From positions 310,001-374,000 of the forward strand of contig NZ_FQWW01000005.1 in assembly GCF_900129795.1 (NCBI RefSeq): a stretch of 64,000 nucleotides of DNA. The letters run 5' to 3'. Numbering within the stretch: the first letter of the stretch is position 1; each line of letters opens with the position of its first letter. A program made the position numbers and the translations under genes. The stretch is from Flavobacterium sp. CF108 (GTDB lineage: Bacteria > Bacteroidota > Bacteroidia > Flavobacteriales > Flavobacteriaceae). This document shows positions 16,553 through 24,774 of this stretch, piece by piece. Below the pieces are notes generated by a model. That model worked only from the letters and a program-made list of their open reading frames with translations, made no database searches and was not told where the DNA came from.

Positions 16553-17107
16553 ATGAAATCGAAAAACCTAATTTTTAGTCTTTGCTTTTTAATTCCGCTT
16601 TTTATTTTGCAGGCATGCGGACAAAACACAAAAAAAGAACCTGCAAAAATGATTACTATGGAAAACAAAATAAGCAAACCCGGAAATCCTTATTATTCAA
16701 ACACCGATACGACTAAACTAAATGTAAGCAATGCCGAATGGAAAAAGGTTTTGCCCGAAGATGTTTATGCCGTAATGCGTGAAGCCGATACAGAAAGACC
16801 TTTTACCGGAAAATACTGGAACACAGATGAAAAAGGAACATATTACTGCGCCTCTTGCGGAAACTTACTTTTTAGATCGACTGCCAAATTTTCGAGCAGC
16901 TGCGGATGGCCTAGTTTTTTTGAACAAGACAACAAAAAAAGTGTTGTTTATAAAAATGATAATTCACTTGGAATGGAAAGAATCGAAGCACTTTGCGGAC
17001 GCTGCGGCGGACATTTAGGCCACTTGTTTGACGATGGCCCGGAACCAACCGGAAAACGTTACTGCATGAATTCTATCGCTCTTGATTTTATTCCTGATAA
17101 TAAATAA
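16553..17107 (+). CDS. msrB: peptide-methionine (R)-S-oxide reductase, lipoprotein form
   Basis: The start at MKSKNLIF (184 residues) gives a clean lipoprotein signal ending in FILQACGQN; the ATG at 16538 adds five residues. MsrB reduces the R form of methionine sulfoxide in proteins. The zinc pairs YYCASCGN and LCGRCGGHLGH, the SCGWPSFF motif and the catalytic cysteine in KRYCMNS are all present. The lipid anchor places it in the cell envelope, where it would repair oxidised secreted proteins. The msrA gene follows seven bases downstream, and both are exported, so this is an envelope Msr system. Confidence 0.93.
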   Translation: MKSKNLIFSLCFLIPLFILQACGQNTKKEPAKMITMENKISKPGNPYYSNTDTTKLNVSNAEWKKVLPEDVYAVMREADTERPFTGKYWNTDEKGTYYCASCGNLLFRSTAKFSSSCGWPSFFEQDNKKSVVYKNDNSLGMERIEALCGRCGGHLGHLFDDGPEPTGKRYCMNSIALDFIPDNK

Positions 17108-17114
17108 TATACAA

Positions 17115-17729
17115 ATGAAAAATATACTTTTAATCTGCCTTTTTGCTTTATCACAAAGTGGCTTTTCACAAAATAAAAAACCAGATTACGAAACTATTAC
17201 ACTTGGCGGAGGATGCTATTGGTGCGTTGAAGCTGTTTACGAAAATTTGGACGGAGTAAAATCTGTTGTTTCGGGATTTTCAGGAGGAAATGTAGCTAAT
17301 CCTAGTTACGAGGAAGTCTGTACAGGAGAAACTGGTCATGCAGAAGTTGTACAAATTACGTACGACAAAAACGTAACGGATCTTAATGAGATCTTTAAAG
17401 TCTTTTTTACCGTTCACGACCCAACAACTTTAAACCGTCAGGGTGCTGATGTTGGAACGCAGTACCGTTCTGTAATCTTTTACAAAAATGCCGAACAGAA
17501 AAAAGCTGCCGAAAGCATTATTGCCCAATTGAATAAAGCAAAAGTGTACAATAATCCAATTGTAACAAAAATCGAACCTTATAAAGTTTTTTATAAAGCC
17601 GAAGATTACCATCAAAACTATTATGCAAACAATAAAAATCAGCCATATTGCAGAATGGTAATTCAGCCGAAAATAGAAAAATTTGAAAAGGTTTTTAAAG
17701 ACAAGCTGAAAAAGAAACAAAACAGCTAA
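17115..17729 (+). CDS. msrA: peptide-methionine (S)-S-oxide reductase, exported
   Basis: The start at MKNILLICLF (204 residues) gives a signal peptide ending in SGFSQ; the upstream ATG at 17082 overlaps msrB and would spoil it. MsrA reduces the S form of methionine sulfoxide. The catalytic motif is GGGCYWCVEAVYE (the usual GCFWC with Tyr for Phe), with the family stretch GHAEVVQITYD, HDPTTLNRQGADVGTQYRS and ADYHQNY-like AEDYHQNYY. A Cys near the end (QPYCRM) may resolve the disulfide. Cotranscribed with msrB. Confidence 0.93.
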   Translation: MKNILLICLFALSQSGFSQNKKPDYETITLGGGCYWCVEAVYENLDGVKSVVSGFSGGNVANPSYEEVCTGETGHAEVVQITYDKNVTDLNEIFKVFFTVHDPTTLNRQGADVGTQYRSVIFYKNAEQKKAAESIIAQLNKAKVYNNPIVTKIEPYKVFYKAEDYHQNYYANNKNQPYCRMVIQPKIEKFEKVFKDKLKKKQNS

Positions 17730-17732
17730 TAG

Positions 17733-17765
17733 AAAAGGGGAAATGATTTTCATTTCCCCTTTTCT
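17733..17765. terminator. bidirectional terminator between msrA and the META gene
   Basis: The stem AAAAGGGGAAATG / CATTTCCCCTTTT has a loop of about 5 bases and lies between convergent genes. Confidence 0.85.
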
Positions 17766-17783
17766 TATATATAGATTTTAAAA

Positions 17784-18221
17784 CTATTGTTTTGCCACTT
17801 TTTTAAATCTCATCATTGGCACATTGCCCTCAATTAAATTTAGTTTTCCATCTTTATCAATAGAATAACTAGTGATTTTTTTCATTTGCTGCAAAAATTG
17901 CTGTTCTCCACCGCCTTCACAAAACATCATTGTAGTTGGCCCCGGCTCTCCAAAGGTTAGAGATTTTCCGTTTAAAGTATATAACGCGCTATAGCCGTTA
18001 CAACCATTGCTGCCGTAAACTTTTGTTTCTTTTTGATCAAAAGTAAGCTGTGGTTTTTTGTTTGGATACAATCCTTCAAAAGCGATTCTTGGCCCCGAAA
18101 TATATTCTAATTCCCAAGTTGTATCATAAATACTGGCAGCGCCTTTTGTCTCTTTTGATGCCATACACGAAGTTATTAATAAGGTTAAAACCGAAACAAT
18201 TGCAATGGTACACTTTTTCAT
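17784..18221 (-). CDS. META domain lipoprotein (HslJ-like)
   Basis: The product has 145 residues with a lipoprotein signal ending in LLITSCMAS. The mature part is a single META domain: TWELEYISG, PQLTFDQKETKVYGSNGCN (conserved GCN), the MMFCEGGGEQQFLQ stretch and the final MMRFKKV. META/HslJ proteins are envelope-associated and of poorly known function; E. coli HslJ is linked to heat and novobiocin resistance. Single gene, convergent with msrA. The 284 bases upstream to 18505 show no gene and no clear promoter. Confidence 0.87.
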   Translation of the reverse strand: MKKCTIAIVSVLTLLITSCMASKETKGAASIYDTTWELEYISGPRIAFEGLYPNKKPQLTFDQKETKVYGSNGCNGYSALYTLNGKSLTFGEPGPTTMMFCEGGGEQQFLQQMKKITSYSIDKDGKLNLIEGNVPMMRFKKVAKQ

Positions 18222-18505
18222 AAAATTTACTTTTTAAAAGATTGATATAATTAGTTTTCTTAAAGATTAAAATTATTGTACAATATTTCTTCTCAATATC
18301 CATGCCTTATTAAAAAATCCAGTCAAAAATAGTACGCTTTAGTATCAACTGAATTTTAACACCAATAGTAATTTTCTGACATCTAATTTACATTATTTTA
18401 TTTAAAAAAATATTAATCAAGTATTTAAATTCCAATATGTGATTGCATTTTTTTGTAATTTGCATCAATCAAAAAATCAAAAATCATCAATAAAAAACCA
18501 AAAAA

Positions 18506-19909
18506 ATGAAGCAATTTCTTTTATTCTTTGCCTTCTTAATTAGTGCATTCCAAATTCAGGCACAGGAAAACCTCCCAACAGATTATCTTTCAAAAGAATT
18601 TCACAAAGGCCGTCGCGAAGCTTTTAGAAACCTAATGCCGGCAAATTCTGCAGCTGTAGTTTTTTCTTATCCTGAAAGAGTTTTTTCAAAAGACATTAAT
18701 TACAATTACCACGCAAATCCAGATATGTATTACCTCGCAGGTTATAAAGAGCCTGACGCAATTTTATTGATTTTTAAAGAAAAGCAGGGAACTGAAAAAT
18801 ATAATGAAGTCCTTTTTGTGAGAGAACGAAATGCCACAAGAGAAATGTGGACAGGAAGACGTTTAGGAATTGAAGGCGCAAAATCTAAATTAGGTTTTAC
18901 AACAGTTTATAATGGGAAAGATTTTAGCAGCTTTCCTATTGATTTTAAAAAGTTCGACAAAATAATTTACGACAAAATCCCAACAGATCTTTCTGGCGAC
19001 AACAATATTGACAATCTTCATGCATTAATTCAAACTTTTAGAGCAAAAGCAGAAATTATTCAAGAAAATGAAGCTTCTATAGATTTATTTACAAACATTA
19101 CCAATTCACTTCGCGAAATAAAAACTCCCGAAGAAATGGTTTTAATGCGCAAAACCGTTAAACTTTCATGCATTGCGCATAACGAAGTTATGAAAGCAGT
19201 TGGCCCGGATATGAGCGAAAATGAAGCTGACGGAATCCACGCTTATATTCACAGAAAATATGGTGCCGAAGGCGAAGGTTATCCGCCAATTGTTGGTGCC
19301 GGAGCAAACGGATGTATTTTGCATTACGGAGAAAACAATGCCGTAAAAATCGACAATCAATTATTGTTAATGGATGTTGGTTCAGAATATCACGGTTACT
19401 CTGCCGATGTTACCAGAACAGTTCCGGCAAATGGAAAATTTACCGAAGAGCAAAAAGCAATTTATCAAATCGTTTATGACGCTCAGGAAGAAGTTTTTAA
19501 ACTTTGCAAAGAAGGGACCCCAATTCAGGATTTAACCAAAAGATCCCGAGAAGTTGTGGCGGCAGGATTAATTAAGTTAGGAATTATTACAGATCCTAAA
19601 GATACCAGAATTTATTACCCACACGGTTGTTCACACTTTCTTGGTTTAGACGTTCACGATAAAGGAAACTATAGTGGAACCCTGAAAGAAAATATGATTT
19701 TGACTGTTGAACCTGGAATTTATATTCCGGCAAACAGTAAATGTGATAAAAAATGGTGGAATATTGGTGTTCGTATCGAAGATGATATTTTAATCAAAAA
19801 AGATTCCTACGAAAATCTTTCAGCAGAATCTCCAAGAAAATGGCAAGATGTTGAAGCTTTGGCAAAACAAAAAAGCACTTTTAATGAAATGAAATTTCCT
19901 AAGATATAG
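18506..19909 (+). CDS. secreted Xaa-Pro aminopeptidase (M24B, aminopeptidase P)
   Basis: The protein has 467 residues with a signal peptide ending near QIQAQ. It removes an N-terminal residue in front of proline. An N-terminal creatinase-like domain (about 20-185, including DMYYLAGYKEPDAILL) precedes the pita-bread metal domain. The two-metal ligands are visible: Asp in LLMDVGSEYHGYSADVTRT (both Asp), His in YPHGCSHFLGLDVHD, Glu in TVEPGIYIP and Glu in GVRIEDD. The order and length match Bacteroidota AmpP. A periplasmic location is inferred from the signal peptide. Monocistronic. Confidence 0.93.
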   Translation: MKQFLLFFAFLISAFQIQAQENLPTDYLSKEFHKGRREAFRNLMPANSAAVVFSYPERVFSKDINYNYHANPDMYYLAGYKEPDAILLIFKEKQGTEKYNEVLFVRERNATREMWTGRRLGIEGAKSKLGFTTVYNGKDFSSFPIDFKKFDKIIYDKIPTDLSGDNNIDNLHALIQTFRAKAEIIQENEASIDLFTNITNSLREIKTPEEMVLMRKTVKLSCIAHNEVMKAVGPDMSENEADGIHAYIHRKYGAEGEGYPPIVGAGANGCILHYGENNAVKIDNQLLLMDVGSEYHGYSADVTRTVPANGKFTEEQKAIYQIVYDAQEEVFKLCKEGTPIQDLTKRSREVVAAGLIKLGIITDPKDTRIYYPHGCSHFLGLDVHDKGNYSGTLKENMILTVEPGIYIPANSKCDKKWWNIGVRIEDDILIKKDSYENLSAESPRKWQDVEALAKQKSTFNEMKFPKI

Positions 19910-19919
19910 TTTGTTTTTT

Positions 19920-20007
19920 TTGCCACAGATTAAAAGGATTATAAGGTTTTTTTGAAAGCTTAAAACTTAAAAATATAATCTGTGAAAATCCTTTTAATCT
20001 GTGGCAA
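19920..20007. repeat. 88-base element with 21-base perfect inverted repeats
   Basis: Arms 19920-19940 (TTGCCACAGATTAAAAGGAT and one more base) and 19987-20007 are exact reverse complements. The 46-base interior also holds an ATAATCTGTG word. Related CCACAGATT pieces occur at 24190-24290. Confidence 0.75.
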
Positions 20008-20020
20008 GAAAAAAACATTA

Positions 20021-20057
20021 AAAGCCTCATTTAACTTTTTAAGTGAGGCTTCTTTTT
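20021..20057. terminator. terminator between the aminopeptidase and oxidoreductase genes
   Basis: AAGCCTCAtTTAA / TTAAgTGAGGCTT is followed by CTTTTTT; one mismatched pair. Confidence 0.75.
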
Positions 20058-20095
20058 TGATTTTTCACGTACTTTGTATTCTAAATTAATTAAAA

Positions 20096-21055
20096 ATGAA
20101 AGCACTTACCTTCTCTACTTTCGGAGATTCAAATGTTTTAGAATATATCGAAATCCCAAATCCTCAATTAAAAAACGATGAAATTTTAGTCAAGATGAAA
20201 GCCATCGGATTAAATTTTGCTGACGTTTACAGACGAAAGGGAAATTATCATTTAAAAGGGAACCCGCCTTTTATCGCTGGTTACGAAGGCGCAGGAATTG
20301 TTGTCGATGCCAATAATCATCCTGAATATAAAATTGGCGATCGTGTGGCTTTTGCCGATGCTCCTTTTGCAAACGCAGAATTGGTTGCCGTAAATATAAA
20401 TCACGTCCTTCCTTTACCCGAAAATATTTCGTTTGAAACCGCAGCTTCTGTTTTATTACAAGGTTTAACTGCACATTATTTAGCAACAGACAGTCATAAA
20501 ACGGCAAAAGGTGAAACAGTTTTAATTCACGCAGTTGCCGGCGGCGTTGGGCAAATTCTAACACAAATCAGCAAACTTCTAGGTGCAACTGTTATTGGAT
20601 TAACCTCATCTGCCGAAAAAGCAAAAGTTGGTTTTGATCAAGGTGCAGATCATGTTTTTCTTTATAACGACGATTGGAAATCACAGGTCTTTAAAGTTGT
20701 TTCAAATGGCGTTGATGCTGTTTACGACAGTATTGGAAGCACTTTAAAAGAAAGCTTCGAAGTTACAAAAGAATGCGGACAAGTCGTTTTCTTCGGAATG
20801 GCGGGCGGAGATCCTGAACCTGTAGATCCAAGAATGTTAATGGATGGCTCGAAAACTTTAACTGGAGGCGATTTATGGAGTTATTTAAATTCTAAAGAAG
20901 AAAGAATTAAACGTGCCACTCAATTATTCAATTGGATTATTGAAGGAAAAATTAAACTTTCAGAACCAACTTCTTTCAAATTATCAGAAGGAAAACTGGC
21001 ACATGATTTTCTCGAAAGCAGAAAAAGTACAGGGAAAATTATTTTGATTCCGTAA
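20096..21055 (+). CDS. zinc-independent quinone oxidoreductase-type NADPH reductase
   Basis: This 319-residue member of the medium-chain dehydrogenase/reductase superfamily has an N-terminal GroES-like domain (NFADVYRRKGNYHL, GYEGAGIV) and a Rossmann domain with LIHAVAGGVGQILTQ near residue 145. The catalytic zinc cysteines of alcohol dehydrogenases are absent, as in QOR (Qor) enzymes, which pass electrons from NADPH to quinones or enones. The substrate is unknown. It is a single gene between two repeat-rich gaps. Confidence 0.88.
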   Translation: MKALTFSTFGDSNVLEYIEIPNPQLKNDEILVKMKAIGLNFADVYRRKGNYHLKGNPPFIAGYEGAGIVVDANNHPEYKIGDRVAFADAPFANAELVAVNINHVLPLPENISFETAASVLLQGLTAHYLATDSHKTAKGETVLIHAVAGGVGQILTQISKLLGATVIGLTSSAEKAKVGFDQGADHVFLYNDDWKSQVFKVVSNGVDAVYDSIGSTLKESFEVTKECGQVVFFGMAGGDPEPVDPRMLMDGSKTLTGGDLWSYLNSKEERIKRATQLFNWIIEGKIKLSEPTSFKLSEGKLAHDFLESRKSTGKIILIP

Positions 21056-21061
21056 TTTTTT

Positions 21062-21112
21062 TCGCCACGAATTCACGAATTATTCAAAATGAAATTCGTG
21101 AATTCGTGGCGA
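21062..21112. repeat. 51-base inverted repeat, 20-base arms
   Basis: TCGCCACGAATTCACGAATT (21062-21081) and its exact reverse complement (21093-21112) flank an 11-base loop, seven bases after the oxidoreductase stop codon. The arms contain a doubled CACGAATT word. It may act as a terminator, but the following bases are only weakly T-rich. Confidence 0.75.
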
Positions 21113-21139
21113 TTATTTAATTAATTCTTGTATTATAGA

Positions 21140-21312
21140 GATATCCCTACGGGACATTTTTGCGTTTTGACATTCATGCATTTCTACCGGCATTTAACTC
21201 CTAACGTAGTTTTGATTACACGAATAAATATTGACAGAAAAATATCTCGGAGAGATTAAATATCGGTAGAAAAAACAATTAATAAATAAAATTTTGTCCC
21301 GTAGGGGCTACA
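21140..21312. repeat. about 170-base element with nested inverted repeats
   Basis: The outer arms CCCTACGGGACA (21145-21156) and TGTCCCGTAGGG (21295-21306) are exact reverse complements. The inner arms TTTCTACCG (21181-21189) and CGGTAGAAA (21264-21272) nest inside. The interior also has imperfect pairing words (TTTAACTCC / GGAGAGATTAAA). There is no coding potential. The form is that of a non-autonomous mobile (MITE-like) or REP-type element. Confidence 0.7.
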
Positions 21313-21344
21313 CAAATTACAGGGTGTATATTTTATAAATACTA

Positions 21345-22433
21345 TTACAATTGATCAATTTCAATTTTCGTCAATTCAGATAATTCTAAAATCCTGCCAA
21401 CATCATGTTTATTGGCAATAAAAAATAAATAATTATCACCATTCGTATTATAACTCATCAATTCAAAACCACGTTTTTCTAATGTTGATTGAATGTACGG
21501 AAATAAATCATGGCTATAGGTTTCTTCTGGATATTCGAAATTTAAATCTTCACCAATCATTTCAGAAATGAAATATTCAGCATCTTCGGGATCAAATTTC
21601 CAGTCACTGTTCCATGTATTTATGATTTCAAACAAATCATAATGTCCTTCAATAATTGTGTGATATTCTTTTATCTCTTTTTGATAATTTTTAAAAAGCT
21701 TTTTAGATTGCGTTTTCAGTTCTTTTTCTTCGATATTTTCTCTTGAAACTAATTTGATAAACTCTTCAAACGTTTCTATTGTAACTTCTTCATTTTCTAT
21801 TAAATTTTCTGATGAAGGAAGTTCAACACTTTGTAGAATTTCGATATTTAAATACTGACAGATTCCCTGCAATACTATTTTAAAATCTTTAACTGCAATT
21901 TGTTGTGTTTCATTTTTAGGATTATTTATATCCAGTAATTCAGCATCCAATAAACCTTTTGTATAATCCAAAAAATGACTGCTTGAATATAAAATTTTGA
22001 AATCGTTTGTTTCCAGACTATTTGTGCAGCAAAAGAAGATTATAAAGTTATTGACAACCCTTTTTAAATATTTTTTTACTTCAGCACTCGGTTCCGAATA
22101 AAACTCAATATGTATAAAATCGTATTCTAAACCCTGTTCTATTGTTTCTTGGGAAAGAACCCCAATATCGATTTTTTTATAAAGTTCATTTAAAACCTCA
22201 TAAGCATTATTAAAACCCGCTTTTTTAATCTCTGCTCTTCCTTCTTCATGATCGAGTGAACCGGGAAAACAATACAGATTAACAGAGACATTATCCTGAA
22301 TTCCTTTTACTTTAAATTCAAGATTGGGCTGTTCATTATATAAATGCAAATAAATTGGATCTATAACATCAAAAGAAATAATCGATTTTGGATCATTATT
22401 TCTATTAAATAAATTGGAAAAGAAGTTTTTCAT
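21345..22433 (-). CDS. protein of unknown function, 362 residues
   Basis: I do not recognise this with certainty; the C-terminal part (residues about 260-340, HYDLFEIINTWNSDWKFDPE, then DAEYFISEMIG and MSYNTNGDNYLFFIA) recalls DUF6630-type proteins. There is no signal peptide or membrane segment. Composition is acidic, with an IENEEVTIETFEEF stretch in the middle that may separate two domains. It is a single gene flanked on the downstream side by a MITE-like element. Function unknown; small acidic two-domain proteins of this sort are sometimes immunity proteins, but no toxin gene is adjacent. Confidence 0.65.
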   Translation of the reverse strand: MKNFFSNLFNRNNDPKSIISFDVIDPIYLHLYNEQPNLEFKVKGIQDNVSVNLYCFPGSLDHEEGRAEIKKAGFNNAYEVLNELYKKIDIGVLSQETIEQGLEYDFIHIEFYSEPSAEVKKYLKRVVNNFIIFFCCTNSLETNDFKILYSSSHFLDYTKGLLDAELLDINNPKNETQQIAVKDFKIVLQGICQYLNIEILQSVELPSSENLIENEEVTIETFEEFIKLVSRENIEEKELKTQSKKLFKNYQKEIKEYHTIIEGHYDLFEIINTWNSDWKFDPEDAEYFISEMIGEDLNFEYPEETYSHDLFPYIQSTLEKRGFELMSYNTNGDNYLFFIANKHDVGRILELSELTKIEIDQL

Positions 22434-22535
22434 AGAATTATTACAGGCTTTTAATTTTCAGAATTGATCTTAGAATCAAATCTCAAAGAATTAAATATAA
22501 CACTATTCTAATAAATAAAAAACCTGATCAAAAAA

Positions 22536-24095
22536 TTACTTCAAAGATTCAGCAATCATCAAAGCACATTTTTCACCATCGATTGCTGCAGAGATAATTC
22601 CGCCGGCATAACCTGCACCTTCTCCACACGGATATAATCCTTTTATTTGCAAATGCTCTAAGGTATAAGCATCTCTCGGAATCCTAACTGGCGACGAAGT
22701 TCTGCTTTCCGGCGCATGCAAAATGGCTTCGTTGGTTAAATAACCGCGCATTGATTTTCCAAATTCCTTGAAACCTTCACGTAAAATCTGCGATAAAAAC
22801 CCAGGAAAAACCTGCCCCATTTCAACCGAAGTTGTTCCCGGAACATAAGAAGTCTTTGGAATATCTGCCGAAACCTTATTTTGGGTAAAATCGATCATTC
22901 TTTGTGCCGGAACTTTTTGTGTTCTTCCAGCCAAATGCCAAGCTTTTTGTTCGATACTTTTTTGGAATTCAACTCCGGCCAAAGCACCAAATTTTGCAAA
23001 AGGTTTAAAATCTTCTAATTTCAATTCGATCACAATTCCGGAATTTGCCGTTGCCTGATCACGTTTAGATGGCGACCAGCCGTTTGTAACCACTTCACCC
23101 GGACTTGTCGCACAAGGCGCAATTACTCCACCCGGACACATACAGAATGAGTACATTCCGCGTCCGTTAACTTGTTTCACAATTGAATATGGTGCTGGCG
23201 GCAAATATTCGCCACGATAATCACAGCTATATTGAATACTGTCGATTAATTCCTGCGAATGTTCTGCACGAACTCCCAAAGCAAAAGGTTTAGCTTCAAT
23301 TAAAATTTTCTTTTTATCCAGTAATTCAAAAATATCACGAGCTGAATGTCCAGTTGCTAAAATCAATTTGTTAGCCAGAATTTTATCTCCGTTTTGGGTT
23401 ACGATTCCTTCAACTTCATTATTTTTCACCAAAATATCAGTAACTCTGGTATCAAACAAAACCTGACCACCAAACTCGATGATTTTATTTCGAATATCTT
23501 CAATGATTTTCGGAAGTTTATTTGTTCCGATATGTGGATGTGCTTCAACCAGAATATCTTCTGAAGCTCCAAAGGCCACCAAAAGCTCTAAAATTCTAGT
23601 TACATCGCCGCGTTTTTTAGAACGGGTATATAATTTTCCATCTGAATACGTTCCGGCTCCGCCTTCTCCAAAACAATAATTAGAATCTTCGTTAACGATA
23701 TGTTCTACGTTTATTGCTTTTAAATCACGTCGGCGTCCGCGAACATCTTTTCCGCGTTCAAGCACAATTGGCTTTAAGCCTAATTCAATTAATTGCAAAG
23801 CCGCAAAAAGTCCGGCTGGACCTGCGCCAACTACAATTACTTCTTGGGCAGAAGAAACATCTTTATATAGAGGAAGCTCAATTTTAGTTTCCTGAAACGG
23901 TTCTCCTTTTAAATATATAATAACTTTCAAATTGATTTTAATCGCTTTTTGGCGCGCATCAATTGATCGTTTTAAAATGGTAGTATGCTGAATTTCCTGC
24001 GGAGAAACTTTTATTTGTTTAGACAAATAGTCTTTAAGCAACGATTCGTTTGCTGCAATTTCCGGTGTTACCTGAAGTAAAAGTTCTCTTGGCAT
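22536..24095 (-). CDS. FAD-dependent oxidoreductase (COG2509-type NAD(FAD)-dependent dehydrogenase)
   Basis: The product has 519 residues. An N-terminal domain of about 85 residues (KVSPQEIQHTTILKRSIDAR) precedes a two-dinucleotide-binding fold with VIVVGAGPAGLFAALQL (about residues 88-104) and ERGKDVRGRRRDL. CFGEGGAGTYSDGKLYTR, LATGHSARDIF and the final PCGEGAGYAGGIISAAIDG bind FAD. This matches a conserved, uncharacterised cytoplasmic flavoprotein family present in many bacteria. The substrate is unknown. Its own promoter lies at 24143-24175. Confidence 0.87.
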   Translation of the reverse strand: MPRELLLQVTPEIAANESLLKDYLSKQIKVSPQEIQHTTILKRSIDARQKAIKINLKVIIYLKGEPFQETKIELPLYKDVSSAQEVIVVGAGPAGLFAALQLIELGLKPIVLERGKDVRGRRRDLKAINVEHIVNEDSNYCFGEGGAGTYSDGKLYTRSKKRGDVTRILELLVAFGASEDILVEAHPHIGTNKLPKIIEDIRNKIIEFGGQVLFDTRVTDILVKNNEVEGIVTQNGDKILANKLILATGHSARDIFELLDKKKILIEAKPFALGVRAEHSQELIDSIQYSCDYRGEYLPPAPYSIVKQVNGRGMYSFCMCPGGVIAPCATSPGEVVTNGWSPSKRDQATANSGIVIELKLEDFKPFAKFGALAGVEFQKSIEQKAWHLAGRTQKVPAQRMIDFTQNKVSADIPKTSYVPGTTSVEMGQVFPGFLSQILREGFKEFGKSMRGYLTNEAILHAPESRTSSPVRIPRDAYTLEHLQIKGLYPCGEGAGYAGGIISAAIDGEKCALMIAESLK

Positions 24096-24142
24096 TGTAT
24101 CTTATTTATTCTATTAGCTTTTCTTTCTATGAAAAGAAGATG

Positions 24143-24175
24143 CAAAAATACTATTTTGAAATGAGATTTTATCAA
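24143..24175 (-). promoter_or_regulatory. predicted promoter of the FAD oxidoreductase gene
   Basis: The minus strand carries TTG (24173-24175), 22 bases, TATTTTTG (24143-24150). Both boxes and the spacing fit the Bacteroidota consensus. Confidence 0.58.
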
Positions 24176-24187
24176 TTGTAAAATTTG

Positions 24188-24290
24188 CCCACAGATTTAC
24201 GCAGATATAAACAGATTTTATGCTTAGCATTTTTTGTGATCTTTGTTCTTTTTAGCCACAGATTATTTGGATTAAAAAGATTTTTATCAA
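24188..24290. repeat. fragments of the CCACAGATT repeat family
   Basis: CCCACAGATTTACGCAGAT and, 60 bases on, GCCACAGATTATTTGGATTA share the core of the inverted-repeat element at 19920-20007 but are not perfectly paired here. This looks like a degraded copy. Confidence 0.5.
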
Positions 24291-24297
24291 CAGCGAT

Positions 24298-24323
24298 TAG
24301 ACGCACTGCAGTGCGTCTCTACA
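24298..24323. repeat. 26-base perfect palindrome
   Basis: The 20-base core AGACGCACTGCAGTGCGTCT (24301-24320) is self-complementary and the symmetry extends three bases on each side (TAG/CTA). No unpaired loop. It is far more GC-rich than its surroundings. Confidence 0.85.
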
Positions 24324-24368
24324 GAAAAAACTCAGAACCTCAGAACCTTTTTTTCAAACTAACCTTTG

Positions 24369-24376
24369 TACCTTTG
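24369..24376 (+). promoter_or_regulatory. possible -7 element of the 79-residue protein gene
   Basis: TACCTTTG, a full TAnnTTTG match, lies inside a quasi-repeat of CCTTTG/CTTTG words (24363-24392), 30 bases before the ATG. The repetition lowers certainty. Confidence 0.35.
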
Positions 24377-24406
24377 CTTCTTTGAACCTTTGCACCTATA
24401 AAAAAA

Positions 24407-24646
24407 ATGTCTAGAAAAATAAAACTGATTTGGGATTTCCGTGGTCCGGTTGCTGCAAAAACTGCAGAACATCATGAAATTCATCTGAAAGAATATATCG
24501 CAATCGAAAAATTACCTTTGAATATTACGGGTTTTACAATCATAAATGAAATGCATGCAATCGCATTTATGGTTGTAACCGATGAAAATATGATTCAGGT
24601 AAGAGATGCTTTGAAACCGCATCGTGGGGAAGTTTATACGGAGTAA
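24407..24646 (+). CDS. small conserved-looking protein, 79 residues
   Basis: I do not know a named family. The protein starts MSRKIKLIWDFRGPVAAKTA, has histidines in EHHEIHLKEYI and ends VRDALKPHRGEVYTE. It is soluble, with an alternating strand/helix pattern (NITGFTIINEM, AIAFMVVTDENM) suggesting a small ferredoxin-like alpha/beta fold. The codon use is like its neighbours, and the ATG is preceded by an A-rich tract, so it is probably a real gene. It lies divergently beside the FAD oxidoreductase and convergently to recQ. Confidence 0.7.
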   Translation: MSRKIKLIWDFRGPVAAKTAEHHEIHLKEYIAIEKLPLNITGFTIINEMHAIAFMVVTDENMIQVRDALKPHRGEVYTE

Positions 24647-24676
24647 AATTCCAAACTTGAAGAAATTCCAATAAAA

Positions 24677-24721
24677 AAATTCCAAATTCCAATGCTTTAG
24701 ATTGCTTGGAATTTGGAATTT
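24677..24721. repeat. inverted repeat of doubled AAATTCCAA words, terminator-like
   Basis: AAATTCCAAATTCCAA (24677-24692) and its exact complement (24706-24721) flank a 13-base loop, followed by TATATTTTTT. It lies between convergent genes and may terminate both. More TTGGAATTT words follow to 24775. Confidence 0.65.
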
Positions 24722-24774
24722 ATATTTTTTAATATTCTATTATTTTTGGAATTTGGAATTTCAAAAATTGGAAT

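Noticed and set aside
17430..17753. 107-residue minus-strand frame over msrA
   Set aside because: It is antisense to the well-supported msrA gene and is only a low-complexity hydrophobic reading.
24185..24385. 66-residue plus-strand reading frame between the FAD oxidoreductase and the 79-residue gene
   Set aside because: It runs through repeat fragments and the 26-base palindrome and its translation has no protein-like pattern.
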